Assembly (NCBI GenBank): GCA_024362935.1
Contig: JANCRA010000065.1
Span: forward strand, 558,001 to 622,000
Length of the DNA stretch: 64,000 nt
Source: Setophaga petechia
Lineage: Eukaryota > Chordata > Aves > Passeriformes > Parulidae
Direction: 5' to 3'
This document shows, in pieces, positions 1-11,467 of this stretch (its first letter is position 1; every line of letters starts with the position of its first letter). The notes under the pieces were generated by a model. The model had not been told where the DNA came from and searched no databases. It worked only from the letters and a program-made list of their open reading frames with translations. Both the position numbers and the translations under genes were made by a program.

Positions 1-729
1 ACATTTTCAGGAGCTGTATTTGCATCAACGCAGGCAGGAGAAAAGTCCATGCACACAATAAAACACTTTCTCCTTGCTTTTGCCACCCTGGGTGTACCAA
101 AGGAGATTAAAACAGATAATGGACCAGCCTATACCTCCAACAAGTTAAAGGAGTTCTTCAATGAATGGGGCATAGTGCACAAGACCGACATACCTGTAAA
201 CCCCACAGGACAATCCATCATGGAAAGGACACATCAAACCCTCAAAAGAGTCCTCGATCAACAGAACAGGGACACAAAGGCCACAACTCCAGTGGAAAGA
301 CTTTGCAAGGCTCTCTATGTCATCAACTTCCTGAACTGTACAGCATCAGAGCCTGACCCACCAATTCTTTGCCACTTTGCAAATACCACCCAAGCAAAGC
401 TCACTGAGAAACCACCTGTGCTTGTGAAGGACCCTGAAACACACCAGATTTCGGGGCCTCACCAGTTGATCACTTGGGGAAGAGGGTATGCATGCGTGCT
501 ACTACCATGCTGTCCAAGGTGGTACCCAGGAAAATACGTAAAACCATACTTAGGCACTGCGAACACTTCTCCTGCAGACAGGGACAAGAACTCTCCTGAG
601 GCAAACACAAGACCACCTCAGAACCAAACCAGCTCTGCCTGGAGACGAAGATGTCGCCGAACATCCACAAACACAAGAACAGACCGCCTCATTACAAGAC
701 AGCAGACAAGACAGAAAGTTAAAAAATAG
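1..729 (+). pseudogene. Family X ERV pol: integrase C-terminal fragment
   Basis: Only the 3' part of a retroviral integrase is in the window; the element runs off the left edge. The first bases already encode the TFSGAVFAS-type core strand. The second catalytic aspartate lies in KTDNG (about nt 115) and the glutamate in IMERTH (about nt 223), 35 residues apart as in DD35E integrases; the first aspartate is outside the window. The C-terminal domain follows, with the PPVLVKDPET and WGRGYACV stretches shared by all the beta-like pol genes here, and a basic tail. The frame stays open to its stop at 727-729. It closely matches the minus-strand copy at 35914-36600. Read as an inactive fossil because the flanking env is broken. 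Confidence 0.9.
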
Positions 730-1014
730 TCTGCTGTATCAGGCCATAGATAGCCTTAACACTGAAGTGTTCTCTGAATTATGTTTTATTACACTGTGTT
801 TTGTATTTTAAAAATCCCTTTTACTTCCCTCATCCTAACCCTTAAAACCCCTAACCCCCAACCCACTCCTCCTCCCTTAGTGTAGCTTAGAAATTAAAAG
901 AAAAAGGGGGGGGAGAGGGGGGAACACAGAAAAGGACAAGGCAGAAATCCCTCTCATCATAAAGATAACAATTCTGCTTATATTCCCTATCAGAAGCCCT
1001 ATTCCTGCCCAAAG

Positions 1015-2316
1015 ATGAAAAATATCTCCGTCGGTGCTGTTCTCAGCGCTGCCTGGATGTTCATCACCATACCGCGTGCCTTTGGCTGGATTAGCCCACA
1101 GCCCATCCATAATGTTTGGGTAACCTTTGCAAAAACATTAAAACAAGACAACGTGTGCTTGTCCATGGGACGCATTGATAATCCACTTTCTACTTGTCTA
1201 GTAGGAATTCCCTTTGTAGCAGACGACTGGCCTGTCTATAACTCAGAGCTCCTCCGCACCACAGGTAAGAGACCCAATGGGGCTGATACTTGGGACGAGT
1301 GGACAAGAATTCTACTAGATGCTCGAGAGGAACCCCAAGAATTGGATCTGTTGGGGTCCTCCAAGGCCATATACTGTGTCGAATTTTATTTAGATGTCCA
1401 AAAAACTACTGGCCAGAAATTGACCAACACAAAAACACATATCAAAAAAATGTGTCACCAATTAACAAAGCCTATAACTCTCATGACTGGTGCAATTACA
1501 CGGCTCATGCGATTTCTGTGTCTTCCCTCCATCCCAAAGTATTACCCAAGGGAATGTTTCTCATCTGTGGTGACAGAGTATGGGCTGGGATCCCCTCCCG
1601 ACTCCAGGGAGGTCCCTGTACCCTTGGAAGACTTTCTACCCTTACTCCAAACATCACCCTGTTACATAATTGGAAAAAAGGAAAGCAAATCAAAACACCT
1701 GAAAAGGTCCTACACTGAATTTGATGAAAATTGTGATCCTAAATTATACGATTGGAACAAACCAAAAAAGATTGCTGTCTCCCTGTTTTTACCCTGGGTA
1801 GCTGCTGCTAAAGCCCTCGGTGAAATCAATCACCTTGGGTGCTGGCTCAGCAAACAAGCTAACGCTACATCTGCAGCCCTGAGTGATCTCTTAAAGGACG
1901 AAGAAACCACCAGACAGGTTTTGCTCCAAAACTGAGCAGCAATCGACTTCCTGCTGCTTGCCCACGGACACGGCTGTGAGGACTTTGAAGGAATGTGCTG
2001 CTTCAACCTCTCTTCACGCTCGGAATCCATCGATGCAAACATCCAGAAACTGAAAGATCTTGTGAAGGACTTGAAAGTAGAAAGAATCCCAGACTGGGTC
2101 AATGAAACTTTTGGGCAATGGGGATTAACAGGATGGCCTGCATTTTTGGTTCAGGGAATGTTGTTAATTCTCCTTGTAATTGTTATTATACTAGCTATGT
2201 TCTCGTGCCTTGTCCACTGTTTCAAAAGAACCATAGCAAACGCCTTTTTTGTAAAAACAGAAAGTGGAATTGTAGTAAACGCCACAATCCTAGCCAAGGC
2301 ACCGTGGAGGATTTAA
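1015..2316 (+). pseudogene. env: Family X ERV envelope gene, frameshifted and with a premature stop
   Basis: This is a retroviral envelope glycoprotein gene. It starts at 1015 with a signal-peptide-like run (about 24 residues ending AFG). The surface part begins in the 1015 frame, passes into the 1290 frame near 1395 (with NYTAH and [10 protein letters not shown] stretches), and returns to the first frame near 1690-1720, so at least two indels are present. A TGA at 1933-1935 interrupts the region just before the transmembrane subunit's CX6CC motif (Cys-X6-Cys-Cys, about 1969-2000). A hydrophobic membrane span follows at about 2140-2225, then a short cytoplasmic tail ending at 2316. CX6CC is typical of gamma- and alpha-type Env, whereas the attached pol is beta-like. 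Not functional as it stands. Confidence 0.85.
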
Positions 2317-2402
2317 CAATGGGAATGCTGACACAGCAGCAGAGAGGTGTTCCAACCCCAGACTCACAACGTAGCTGAGTACCCTTATAAGGAGAAAAGT
2401 CT

Positions 2403-2800
2403 TGTTAACCCTACTATTGGTCCTTGTAGTCCTTCTAACATTTGTTCATTGGTCAAGATTGGATACTGGCCAAGGGTATAAAAGTAGCATACTGTACCCT
2501 ACTAACTCAGAAGAAGAAGAACTGGGTCCTTTCATGTTCTCCCAAATAAACCATCTCTGTGGAACAGTCGGTGTCTCATCTTCTCCTCTCTCTACGTCTG
2601 CCTGAAGCCTACGCCCAGGGAAGCCAAGCCTAGCAGCAGCTGAAATGCCAAAAAGCTGATAATCACTATAAGAGCTGTTATCACCCTGCTGGCTGGAAGG
2701 CTCCCCCGTGGCTTGGGTCCGAGCGAGCTGGCCTCCGGGACTCTGTCCCTTCCTGGGATAGAGGTCTCAGGCCAACACTCCGCTAATAAGACCCCCCACG
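2403..2800 (+). mobile_element. Probable 3' LTR of the family X element at 1-2316
   Basis: The sequence directly follows env. A purine-rich run precedes TGTTAACC at 2403; a TATA-like box (TATAAAAG) is at about 2477 and AATAAA at 2545-2550, the expected U3-R order. The 3' end is not resolved: no clear CA end is found before homology to the duplicated block begins near 2803. It may be truncated by the rearrangement at that point. Confidence 0.55.
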
Positions 2801-2814
2801 GCTTCATAAGCACG

Positions 2815-4655
2815 TGAGGCGTTGGAGGTGGTTCAGCGAGCTGTTTCGGCTTGCCAAGTTTATCACATTGACCCCTCCATTGATGTCACTGTGTTCATCA
2901 CCACTCCAGATTCATATCCCACGGGCATCATTGGCCAATGGAGTGACAAATGGTCTGATTCCTTGCACGTTCTGGAATGGGTCTTCCTGCCCCATCAGCC
3001 GCAGAAGACGGCAACTGCATTGTTTGAGCTGATTGCTCGTTTGATAATCAAATGCCAGCAACGGTGTTTGCAATTGATGGGTGCGGATCCTGCAAAGATC
3101 ATACTCCCGGTGCAACGGGAGGATTTTGACTGGAGCTTTGCAAACAGTGTGTCCCTGCAGAGTGCTCTGGAAAATTTTTCAGGGCAGATCATTTATCATC
3201 TGCCCACCCATAGGCTACTGCATATGGCGAAATCCACACAAATTTCTTTGTAGCCCAAAAATAGTCAGGAACCTGTGCAAGGACCCACTGTCTTCACTGA
3301 CGGTTCAGGGAAAACAGGAAAGGCCATTGTTACCTGGAAGGACAGATCTGAGTGGCAGGTTCTGGAAGGCCATAAGGATGGGTCAGCCCAATTGGTTGAA
3401 CTGAGGGTTGCTGTCACGGCATTTGAGAAATTTTCCCAGGAACCTTTCAACTTGGTCACGGATTCCACCTACGTGGCTGATATTGCACAGCGGTTGGGTC
3501 ATTCAGTTTTGAAGGAGGTCAGTAATCCTGCCTTGTTTCATTTACTGAAGACCTTGTGGTGTGCCATTCAGGCCCGGGTTTATCCCTTTTATGTTCTGCA
3601 TGTGAGGAGTCACACCGATTTGCCAGGCTTTATCATGGAAGGTAACGCGAGCGCTGACAAGTTGGCTAACCCAGCGTGGGTGGCGCCTCAGCCTGATACA
3701 CTCGCGCAGGCCTGATACCCAGCGCTTGGGTTTTTCCACCAAAACGCACATACCCTGCAGAAGCAGTTTTAGCTGACGCCAACTGAGGCTCGTGACATTG
3801 TTGAGTCATGTGATGACTGCCATGCACTTGCTCCGCCTTTGCCAGCAGGGGTAAACCCCAGAGGCCTTGGGGCCTTGGAGCTTTGGCAGACCGATGTCAC
3901 CCAGATTGCCGAGTTTGGTCGGTTCAAGTATGTGCATGTCATGGTGGACACGTTCTCCTCTGCAATGTGGGCTTCAGGCTCACACTGGGGAGAAGGCCTG
4001 TGATGTCCTCGCCCACTGGAGGCAGGCCTTTGCCGTTCTGGGAATATCTTCTGCTGTGAAAACCGACAATGGTCCTGCTTACGCATCGCAAAAGGTGCGG
4101 CAGTTCCTGCAGTTGTGGGGTGTCTCGCACAAGTTTGGTATCCCTCATTCTCCCACTGGTCAGGCTATTGTGGAACGCGCTCATGGTACTCTGAAGCGGG
4201 TTCTTCAAAAACAAAAACAGGGAATGCAGGGTGAAACCCCGCACAGTCGGTTGGCAAAAGCTTTGTGCACAATTAATCATCTCACTGTGCCACAGAACTC
4301 AAATAACCCTGTCATTTTGAATCACCATCTCTCGTTGCAGGCTGTGGACGAGGCACATCAGCCTTGGGCGAAGGTTCAGGTGCGGAATTTAGTCACCAAA
4401 CAGTGGAAGGTCCCTATGACCTTATTGCTTCGGGGCGCGGGTATGCTTGTGTATCCACAGATACTGGGGTACGCTGGGTACCTTCGAAATGTGTTCGCCC
4501 TGACCTGCGACCGCAGAGGCAGAATCCAGCCGACGAGCAGGATGGAAACCGTGACCAACCTGAAAGGCATCAGGCGGGTGAATCATTGAGCGATGACTCG
4601 GATGCAGATGATGAGAGTGATCACTCCGATGATTCCTCTGCAAATGGACACTGAA
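2815..4655 (+). pseudogene. Family K ERV pol fragment (RT connection, RNase H, integrase), 5'-truncated
   Basis: This is the 3' part of pol, homologous to 44139-45970. It starts inside the RT connection region, so protease and RT palm are absent. The frame from 2822 runs to a TAG at 3251-3253, where copy B has a GCG-type codon. RNase H begins near 3280 (FTDGSGKTG). An indel and stop near 3710-3770 break the frame before the integrase. The zinc-binding region is damaged; the catalytic core is readable at 3880-4190 (KTDNG, IVERAH). The C-terminal domain shifts frame near 4390-4420 and ends in an acidic Ser/Asp-rich tail at 4654. No env follows; the LTR begins 76 bp later. Confidence 0.85.
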
Positions 4656-4730
4656 CATTGTTCATGTTTCCTTTTTCGCATTGTTCATTTTCTTTTCCTT
4701 TTTTTCTTTTTTAAACAGAAAAGGGTGAGA

Positions 4731-5020
4731 TGTCACCCTGGTTTTTTAAGATTTTCTAAGCCTTCTGATGTTGACATTCTTGTAGGGAATTTTCTCACGC
4801 ATTTCTTGTATAACTTACTGTTTGCATTCCTTCGATGGAGGAGGAGAGAGGTTGATGGACTGTTGGTTTAACCAGTGTCATTGGAGGTGGCACTGTCACC
4901 CTCCAATCCGCTGTCACTATTGTAAAACTATAAATATTGGGGTCAGAAAAATAAACGTCCCTTTTTTCCTTTCACCTTGAGAGCCGGTGTGCTTGTGTTC
5001 TTTCGTGTCCTATAGCGACA
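4731..5020 (+). mobile_element. 3' LTR of the copy-A family K ERV
   Basis: This is a 290-bp LTR starting TGTCACCCTGG after a polypurine run (AAAAGGGTGAGA) and ending TATAGCGACA. It contains a TATA-like TATAAATATT and an AATAAA about 70 bp from the end. It aligns end to end with the LTRs at 39598-39900 and 46047-46340. Its right flank is the same as that of the copy-B 3' LTR. Confidence 0.9.
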
Positions 5021-6420
5021 GCCTCCCTCAGCTTTTGCCATGTCCTGTTTGTCTTTCAGTAGTGACTGACACCCTGCCCTGTCCCACAGCTCCATCCTGG
5101 CTCTGCAGGTGGCTTCCTGGGTGAGCTCACTCCTTGTGAGAGACACTTCTGGAGCTCACGTTCTCTTCAGGCCTGCACCAGCATTCCTCCTTCCTGACAT
5201 CCACGCTCTTGTTAGAAAACCTGGTCATTCAGGAGAAAAGGATGCATAGAAAGACCTCTGATGGAAGTCAGAGAACCTCTATGGCCACCTCAGCATATGG
5301 AGGAGGACCAAGGCGTTTCTTCTCCCTCTTTTGTCAACTGAGAATTCTGACCAGCTGTAACAGAGACTCTCCTAAGGCCCCATTAAGGAATGCACTTACA
5401 CAGCCCTGGGGATGCCAGTGAAGGAAACCATGTGCCATGTAATGCGTGGCATGTATGACCAGAGTCACCAAACGCCACCTAAACATGGAATTGTTCCACC
5501 TCTCTAGGACAGGCAGAAATTTAAAGAATTAACTGCGGCCTAAAGGGCAGAAGAGGCCAGAGGAGGAAAACAACTCTGAGGGGAAAAAACCACCATCTCT
5601 GGAGGGGGAAACATCTCTGCCTGCTCAGAATTGGTCGAGGGAACATGTCTCTATTCCTCTCCTGAAAGGGATGCTTTAGGTGACCTCCAACTGCCTTGGA
5701 CCAGAGCCAGGAAGATTCATTTATGTAAATGTTAACTAAATAGATAGGTAGGAAGGTAGACAGATAAATCTCACTACTATAATCTCCCTTTACTGTCCTC
5801 TCTGTTGCTACACACATCAAAACTTGGTAGCCAGTGTTCCAATCAGCAGCAATCCTGGGATTTCTCTCCTGTTGCTCAAAAAAGCACACTCCTGGCAAAT
5901 CTGGAGCATGTGGGGCCTTATGGAATGCAGTCAGACCCAGAGCATTACTTGGAACTGCACTCTGTGCATCTGTGCTCGGCCAAGTTCTCTTAGACTCAAC
6001 CACACTGACGGTGCTGAAGTGGCTGGAATCAGAAATGCAGCCCAGCCCCTCCCAGCTCCTGTCATCTCTGAGGAACAGCTGGAATGCAAAGCATTGATCT
6101 CCTGCTCAATTCCCAAACATAACACACTCCGATTCCCTGGGCTGCAGAAAGTCTCAGGTACTATTCAACTCAAAGAGATCTTTAAGGCCATGCATCAAGG
6201 CCTGGAAACCCAAAAGCTCCATCTGCATCAAGTTCCACAAAGGGTGCAGAATGACTTCCAGAGCCTGATAAGGGCAGAAAAGATTGTGCAGAAGCATCCC
6301 TGCTTGCTGGAAAAAGAGAAAATGAACAGGGCTTCTCGTCCTTGGAAACCCACAAACCACAAGATGGAAGTGTCAGCCACTCCAGTGTCTAAAGCCCTTG
6401 GATGCAATGAGGGGATGTTT
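5021..6420. other. Duplicated non-ERV sequence without a recognisable gene
   Basis: This stretch is present in both duplication copies (partner 46341-47740). An 813-bp frame at 5824 is interrupted in the partner copy by different indels and shows no domain, so I do not call it coding. Nothing else was recognised. Confidence 0.5.
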
Positions 6421-6425
6421 GGTGG

Positions 6426-8120
6426 TGTCGTGGGTTTACAGGAAGTAAGTTTTCTGAGAATGGAGTGGCCAGAGGCCAATAGGTGTTCAGATTTTAAATT
6501 GACACCAGGCTTGCCCACTGAGGGTGGATGCGCCTCTGAGAACACAGGGGTTAGAAGCAGCACTCCCTTGGGCTCGTTCTCTTTTGATTTCCGGCCAGCA
6601 AAGAGGCAAGGCCTCCCCTGCCCAGCTTTGAGCTGAGCGGGGGAGGGGAAAACCTGCAGCCCGGCAGAGGTAGGCCTGACCCCTCAGGATGGAAGGGTGG
6701 TGGGGACACCAGGAGGCGTTGGGCAGCCCCCCCCCCAGGAGAGACAGAGGGAGAGAGACCCCGAGAAGATTTGGGCAGACCCCCAGCTAGAAGATGAGAG
6801 AGAGAGAAATCTGGTACGGGCCTGTGGCCTTGAAGTGATATCGGCTGTGAAGAAGGAGGGGGAAAGGAGAGTGCAGCAGGGAAGGAGCCTGGCCGCGTGC
6901 AGAAGTTTGTTAACCCCTTTCTGGACAATGAAGACCTCACAGAGCATTTGGACCTTTCCTGGAGGGAGATGGTGTGGATGATAAAGTGGAAATGGGCAAG
7001 AGAATGATAGTCGGAGCAGTGAGTGAGGCTGAGAAAGTGAAGAAGAGGCCGGAAAGAGATGATGGAGTAGCTGGTTGCTGGACTGTTTTTGGTACAGCCA
7101 CGGAGAGAACCATGCTTCCTCGCGACACAGAGGCTGCATGCAAAGGGGGGAGGCGATGGCTCAGAATGAGAGGGTTCAGTTTTGGAGACCCCCCGGCCCC
7201 AGGGGGTAGACAAGTATGGGGGGGACAAGAGGTCCCGAGATGAGAGAAAACTGTGCCTTTTTTTTGGAACTAGTCAAAGCACCCTTAAAAAGATAACCCT
7301 TGAAGTAGCTCTGTTCCATGTCCAGTGGTGAGAGTGTTGGAAAAGAAATGAAATTTAGCAAAATATTTAATTATGAGTTGTGTGAATCGGTTTTTCTGTG
7401 GAAGCTGTGTGTTGAGTTTTGTGTGTAACTTAGCAGGTAGTCTTAGGAACTTGATAAATAATTAACTAGTATGGGGAAGGTTACTAGTTTAGCCGGTTTT
7501 TCTGAGGCAGCACAATGTGATAGGTAGAAGATGGATGATTTTGTTTTTGAGTTCAGGAATGTATTGCAAGGGGGTTTGTCGGTTATTCAAGCTGAACTGT
7601 TTCTTGGATATTTTGTTATGAATTATGTGTATAAAGAAGAGCACCTGTACCCGAGAAAAGGGGGTTCTGGCTTGGGACATGAGTCCACGGACCGCCGGGG
7701 CCCTCAATAAAACACCGCACAAAACTTTTCCGAGTTTTGTGTCATTTATCTATCGGGCAACAAGAGCGCTGAGCATGCAAAGAAGAAGACACCATAGCCC
7801 CAAGAAAGACTCTTCTCCTCTTGATGGACTGGAATTGAGTATTTACTGGGTGATGGATGGAGACTTGAAATTTAGAAGATGTATTGGAAATGTAGTAGGG
7901 GGAGGAGGAAATGTTTTTTTTTGGTGGAGTTTTCATTTTCCAGGTGTGTGTGTGTGTGTGTAGTTTTTTTTTTCCCTTTGTAGTTTAGTTAATAAACTTT
8001 TTTTTTTTTTTCCTAAAGTAAAAGCCTTCTTTGCTTATTTCCTAGTCTCATCTCACAGCAAACACCAGAGAAGTATATTTTCATAAGGCATTAGCATTGT
8101 GCCAGTGTCAAACCATAACA
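6426..8120 (+). mobile_element. Solo LTR, ERVL-like, with a second LTR nested inside
   Basis: The element begins TGTCGTGGG and ends CATAACA, and is flanked by a 5-bp TSD GGTGG (6421-6425 and 8121-8125). The duplicated partner at about 47740 has the empty site with GGCAG in that place, so both ends are fixed by comparison. It is 1,695 bp long including a 432-bp nested insertion (about 1.26 kb without it). The 5-bp TSD and TGTCGTGG start resemble ERVL-class LTRs of songbirds. A late AATAAA lies near 7991. No gene is seen inside; the frame on the minus strand at 6551-7228 looks accidental. Confidence 0.85.
7335..7762 (+). mobile_element. Nested solo LTR (ERV1-like) inside the ERVL-like LTR
   Basis: This is a 428-bp element with matching terminal inverted ends (TGTTGG ... 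CAACA) and a 4-bp TSD AGAG at 7331-7334 and 7763-7766. TATAAA occurs at about 7630 and AATAAA at 7706-7711, 56 bp before the 3' end, as expected for a plus-strand LTR. A 4-bp TSD fits gamma/ERV1-type integration. It is younger than the LTR it sits in. Confidence 0.8.
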
Positions 8121-8129
8121 GGTGGGGAA

Positions 8130-8560
8130 ACAGCCCTTGTGCTGAGCACTGTCATGCAGGGATCGATGGAAGTCTGCCTGAAGGTCCCTCACGAGGCTCC
8201 CATTGTCCAGGCCAAAGCTCCCTCAGCACCTCCTCCCTGGCCTTGTGCTGCACCCCCTTGCCCAGCTCCCCTGTCCTTGTGTGCACACGCTGCAGCCCCT
8301 CCATGGCTTTATGCTTCCCAGGGCCCACAGCTGCACACAGCACTCCAGCTGTGGCCGCAGCGCTGCCCAGCACAGGGCCACGCTCCCTGCCCTGCTCCTG
8401 CTGCCCCCCTGCTGCTGGCACAGGCCACCGTGCCCTCGGCCTTCTTGGCCCCCTGGCCACACGCTGCCTCATCTTCAGCTGCTCAAGGCCGCCCGCCCTG
8501 CGTCCTTTTGGCCCACGCAGCTCCCCAGCCACAACGGTGCCCATTGCACTGCAGATACAG
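8130..8560 (-). mobile_element. CR1 LINE 3' fragment
   Basis: The minus strand reads like the CR1 3' region: a CTGGAGTGCTGTGTGCAGC-type stretch, then the 'gagctgggcaag ... ctggag/gcagcacaaggc' type sequence. The same fragment is in copy B at about 47745-48180. The open frames on both strands here (up to 201 codons) are by-products of GC-rich CR1 sequence. Confidence 0.75.
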
Positions 8561-9943
8561 CAGGCACCATTGCAAGATGGCCTTCCTCTTCTACCACCTC
8601 ATGTTCCAAGTAGGTATCATAAAGTTTGATAGGAAGAGGATTCTAAGTCACTCTGTTTATATTAAAATGATCTACTTTAACTGTATAGGAAATTGCTCTT
8701 AGTTAAATTTGCCTATCTGCTTTCAGCAAGCATTGTTCTCTTTGCAAAACTAGGTTTTTAGTTCTTCAAAGCTCTGAGATGGAAATTTAAAAATATCTAT
8801 CTCTGCCTTTGTTATTGTTTTTGCAGGCATGATAATGGATTTTCTTTCGGCCTTCTTAGCTGGCCCTCTACAGTCTACTGCTACTGGCCAAGCTCACATC
8901 ATCCTCTACAATTCCTAAACACCACAAATATGAAATGTTCCTTTCTCACTCACCTCAGGATCTTCCGCACTGCTGAATACACGCTTCAAGTGACCTGTAG
9001 TGGGAAGGGAAAAGGAACCAGATGCTGTCAGAAAACTGCCTGGGCTGATGAATCCCACAGAACAAGTCAACCCAAACAGAGATGATTTCCCGTTTCACAA
9101 CATCCTTCCAGGAGACACATTGCATTCACACAGCCAGAAAGGGATCAGGACAATATTCTTGGCTGTGCCTACACCTTGGCCTGTTTAGCCAGTAAATGAA
9201 TACAAACATGATCAAGAAAAGGCAAATTGTTCTTTAACACTCAATGCTCCTGTTCTACCAAACACATAAAACAGCTTCTGAAATTCTCTCCTTCAGCTAC
9301 TCTTTTATTTTTTTTTTTTTTTTTTTGCAATTAGTTACATGCAATAATTCTCGTTAACTTGCCGGAAACAGTTTCCCAGAAAAGCATCCCCAGAATCCCC
9401 CTGAGCTGTGGGGGGTCTTTGTGAAAAAGTACAACTACACCTCTAGGGTTCAGGAGCAGACACTCACTGCTTTAGAGTTTGCACTTCCTTTTTAAAGGAA
9501 ATAACTATTTTAGCACTCAGTAAAAGGTCAAGTTGGACAGTCAAATCCTTTCATGACAAAACTCAGAAAGAAAGAAGCTTTCCCTGAATTCCGGGAACAA
9601 CTGCAGAGTTTTTAGAAGGCATTCCCTTAAGGTCTGCCAGGCTACATTTTCAAAGGTTTCTTGCTTGTCCCAGCAAACTAAGGAAATGACAGACTCAGCT
9701 GCCACAGACTGTCCCATGGAGGGAACAGAACCCCTGCAGCTTCCCCTGCAAATGCTGCCCCTGTGGCTACAGACACCCCCTTTTTAGATGAACGCCTTGA
9801 CAGGAGCTTTACCAAACCAGCGGCATTCTAATGCTCTTTCTGTTTCAAAATCAGAAACTCAGTCACTAAGAAAGAGCAGGAAGACATACAAAAGCCAGGT
9901 TAGGATACACCCTAACCTAAGCAGAAGGGAAACCTCTACTTAC
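8561..9943. other. Duplicated sequence without a recognisable gene
   Basis: It is shared with copy B (about 48180-49524). It contains a poly-T run at about 9305-9325 and AT-rich stretches. A possible acceptor (TTGTTTTTGCAG at about 8825) precedes a short open frame in both copies, but no family was recognised. Confidence 0.4.
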
Positions 9944-10032
9944 GGTAGAAGTGTGTCACGTAGTAGGCAGAAAAAGTAATGCCATAGGCAGCAAAAGCTG
10001 CCGTGGCCAGATGGTGAAACATGGTAGCAGTG
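9944..10032 (-). other. Candidate host exon (start codon plus hydrophobic helix), copy A
   Basis: Read on the minus strand, a CCCACAG acceptor-like site is followed by 10 nt, an ATG (10022-10020) and 79 coding nt ending at a strong donor, CTACC|GTAAGT. The encoded stretch begins MFHHLATAAF and includes a small hydrophobic helix ending near HFYR. The same exon, including ATG and donor, is kept in copy B at 49525-49613, where codon changes replace V and T by M and K. I do not recognise the gene. It could be a first coding exon of a small membrane protein, or chance; conservation of frame and donor in both copies argues mildly for a real exon. Confidence 0.4.
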
Positions 10033-10491
10033 CTGTGGGTGTTCACCACAACACGAGAAAACACAGAGCTCTTGTCAGTGGGCAGCTCCCCGCTGACAAA
10101 GGCACCAACCAGGAAAGTTCTCCTCACCTGAGCAAGGCCTAGGGCTGCTCTGACACTCAGGCCTTCCGTGCACCAAGGCAACCTTCTGATGTCACTGTGA
10201 CCAGGTGGCAACCATGCCCTGACATCACAAAGCAAACGCTCTATGTTGGTCTGGGAATTTATGCAAAGCAATAACCAACCTTCCCTACAGCAAACACAAA
10301 AGAGCCTGGGAAGTTCTCCTCTGACACAAAGCAGCACAAATTCCCTTCATGGGCCAAACCCTGTTGTTCAGGGGATCCAAGAGGAACTCCAAGAGTGCCC
10401 CAAGCACCTACAGCCTGTACCCCAACTGAGCACTCAGATGGGACCCAAGCAAAGGAAACCAGACCAAGAAAATGGCCCACAGCATTGCACA

Positions 10492-10875
10492 TGTAAGAAA
10501 CTACTCTTCCTTTAACTTTTTAAAGGTTTATTAAACCTTAAGAAAGGACTGAATAAGGAAAAATTGCAGCATTGGGAGTCTCCATGACTAGCAGACATGT
10601 GTTCATCTACAAAAAGGATGCTCTGCCTTTTATACCCTTAGCCCCTGCAAAAGTTTTTTCAGTCAACTCTTTCTCTGCTGTCTGTTGGTGGAGATTACTT
10701 TCTTGCATCTTGACTGGAGGTCAGGTGTTGTTACACCCAGCCTGCTGGTCCCAAACCAGCCCTCCCCAAATGCCCTGACTCCCGAGGCTGTTACAAGGGG
10801 GACAGGATAGAGGACTATGGGAGGATATTTTACAATACCATCACTACACATTTGAACATCCACACAACATCTACT
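10492..10875 (-). mobile_element. Solo LTR, minus strand (copy A)
   Basis: On the minus strand there is a TATA box in GGGTATAAAAGGC (about 10635) and AATAAA in TTTAATAAACC (about 10530), in the right order and spacing for an LTR ending ...TTTCTTACA at 10492. The left (U3) end is near 10860-10875, but the TSD could not be fixed. Present also in copy B (about 50084-50450), so it is older than the duplication. Confidence 0.65.
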
Positions 10876-11467
10876 GCTTAATTGTCAGAGCCAACCATTG
10901 CATTATTCATCTAGAACACACAGAACCAGGAGAGAAGCCACTGTTGGCATAACAGCTGAAATGCTTCCTGACAAATCTCCCCACATATTTGCCCCTTTAT
11001 TGGACATGCCCAGGACTCCTGTAGAAGCACATCTCTGCCTTTCTTCCCCTTTGGCAGCAGTCAAACTGGGAACTTGTGGAGAAACCAAGGGCTTTGTGGG
11101 GGCTGCATTGCTCTGCACACACCCAGGCCACCCATGGCACAGAGCTTTGGTGCCTAAAAGGATAAACCAGCTGGGAAAAGTTTCATTTTGATCTTTCTTA
11201 CCTGCTAACAGCAGTTGCCAAAATGAAAGTCACCAAGCAGGGCCCGATCCCTGCTGCCAGCTCTGGGTTAGAAAGGAGGCATTACTTTCTTTCAGTGCTG
11301 GGTTCATAGGGAATCACTTCCCTAAGCCCTGCATGCCCAGCAATCTCAGCTACCAGTTTGTATCTATGGAACTAAGACATATTCAATACTTGGCTGACAT
11401 ATTTCAGCCACTTCTCAGAATTTATTGACATCAGAGTAGGGGTGTCCTGTAGGTCCCTGGTGGTTGT

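Noticed and set aside
1290..1718. Separate 142-codon gene overlapping env
   Set aside because: It is the out-of-phase middle part of the same env, displaced by indels, not an independent gene.
6551..7228. 225-codon minus-strand frame
   Set aside because: Lies inside the ERVL-like LTR, no similarity, and starts in purine-rich LTR sequence.
8097..8702. 201-codon Pro/Ala-rich frame
   Set aside because: Antisense to CR1 3' sequence; composition effect.
10243..10515. 90-codon frame open in both duplication copies
   Set aside because: It ends inside a solo LTR that is older than the duplication; open in both because the copies are similar, with no splice or domain support.
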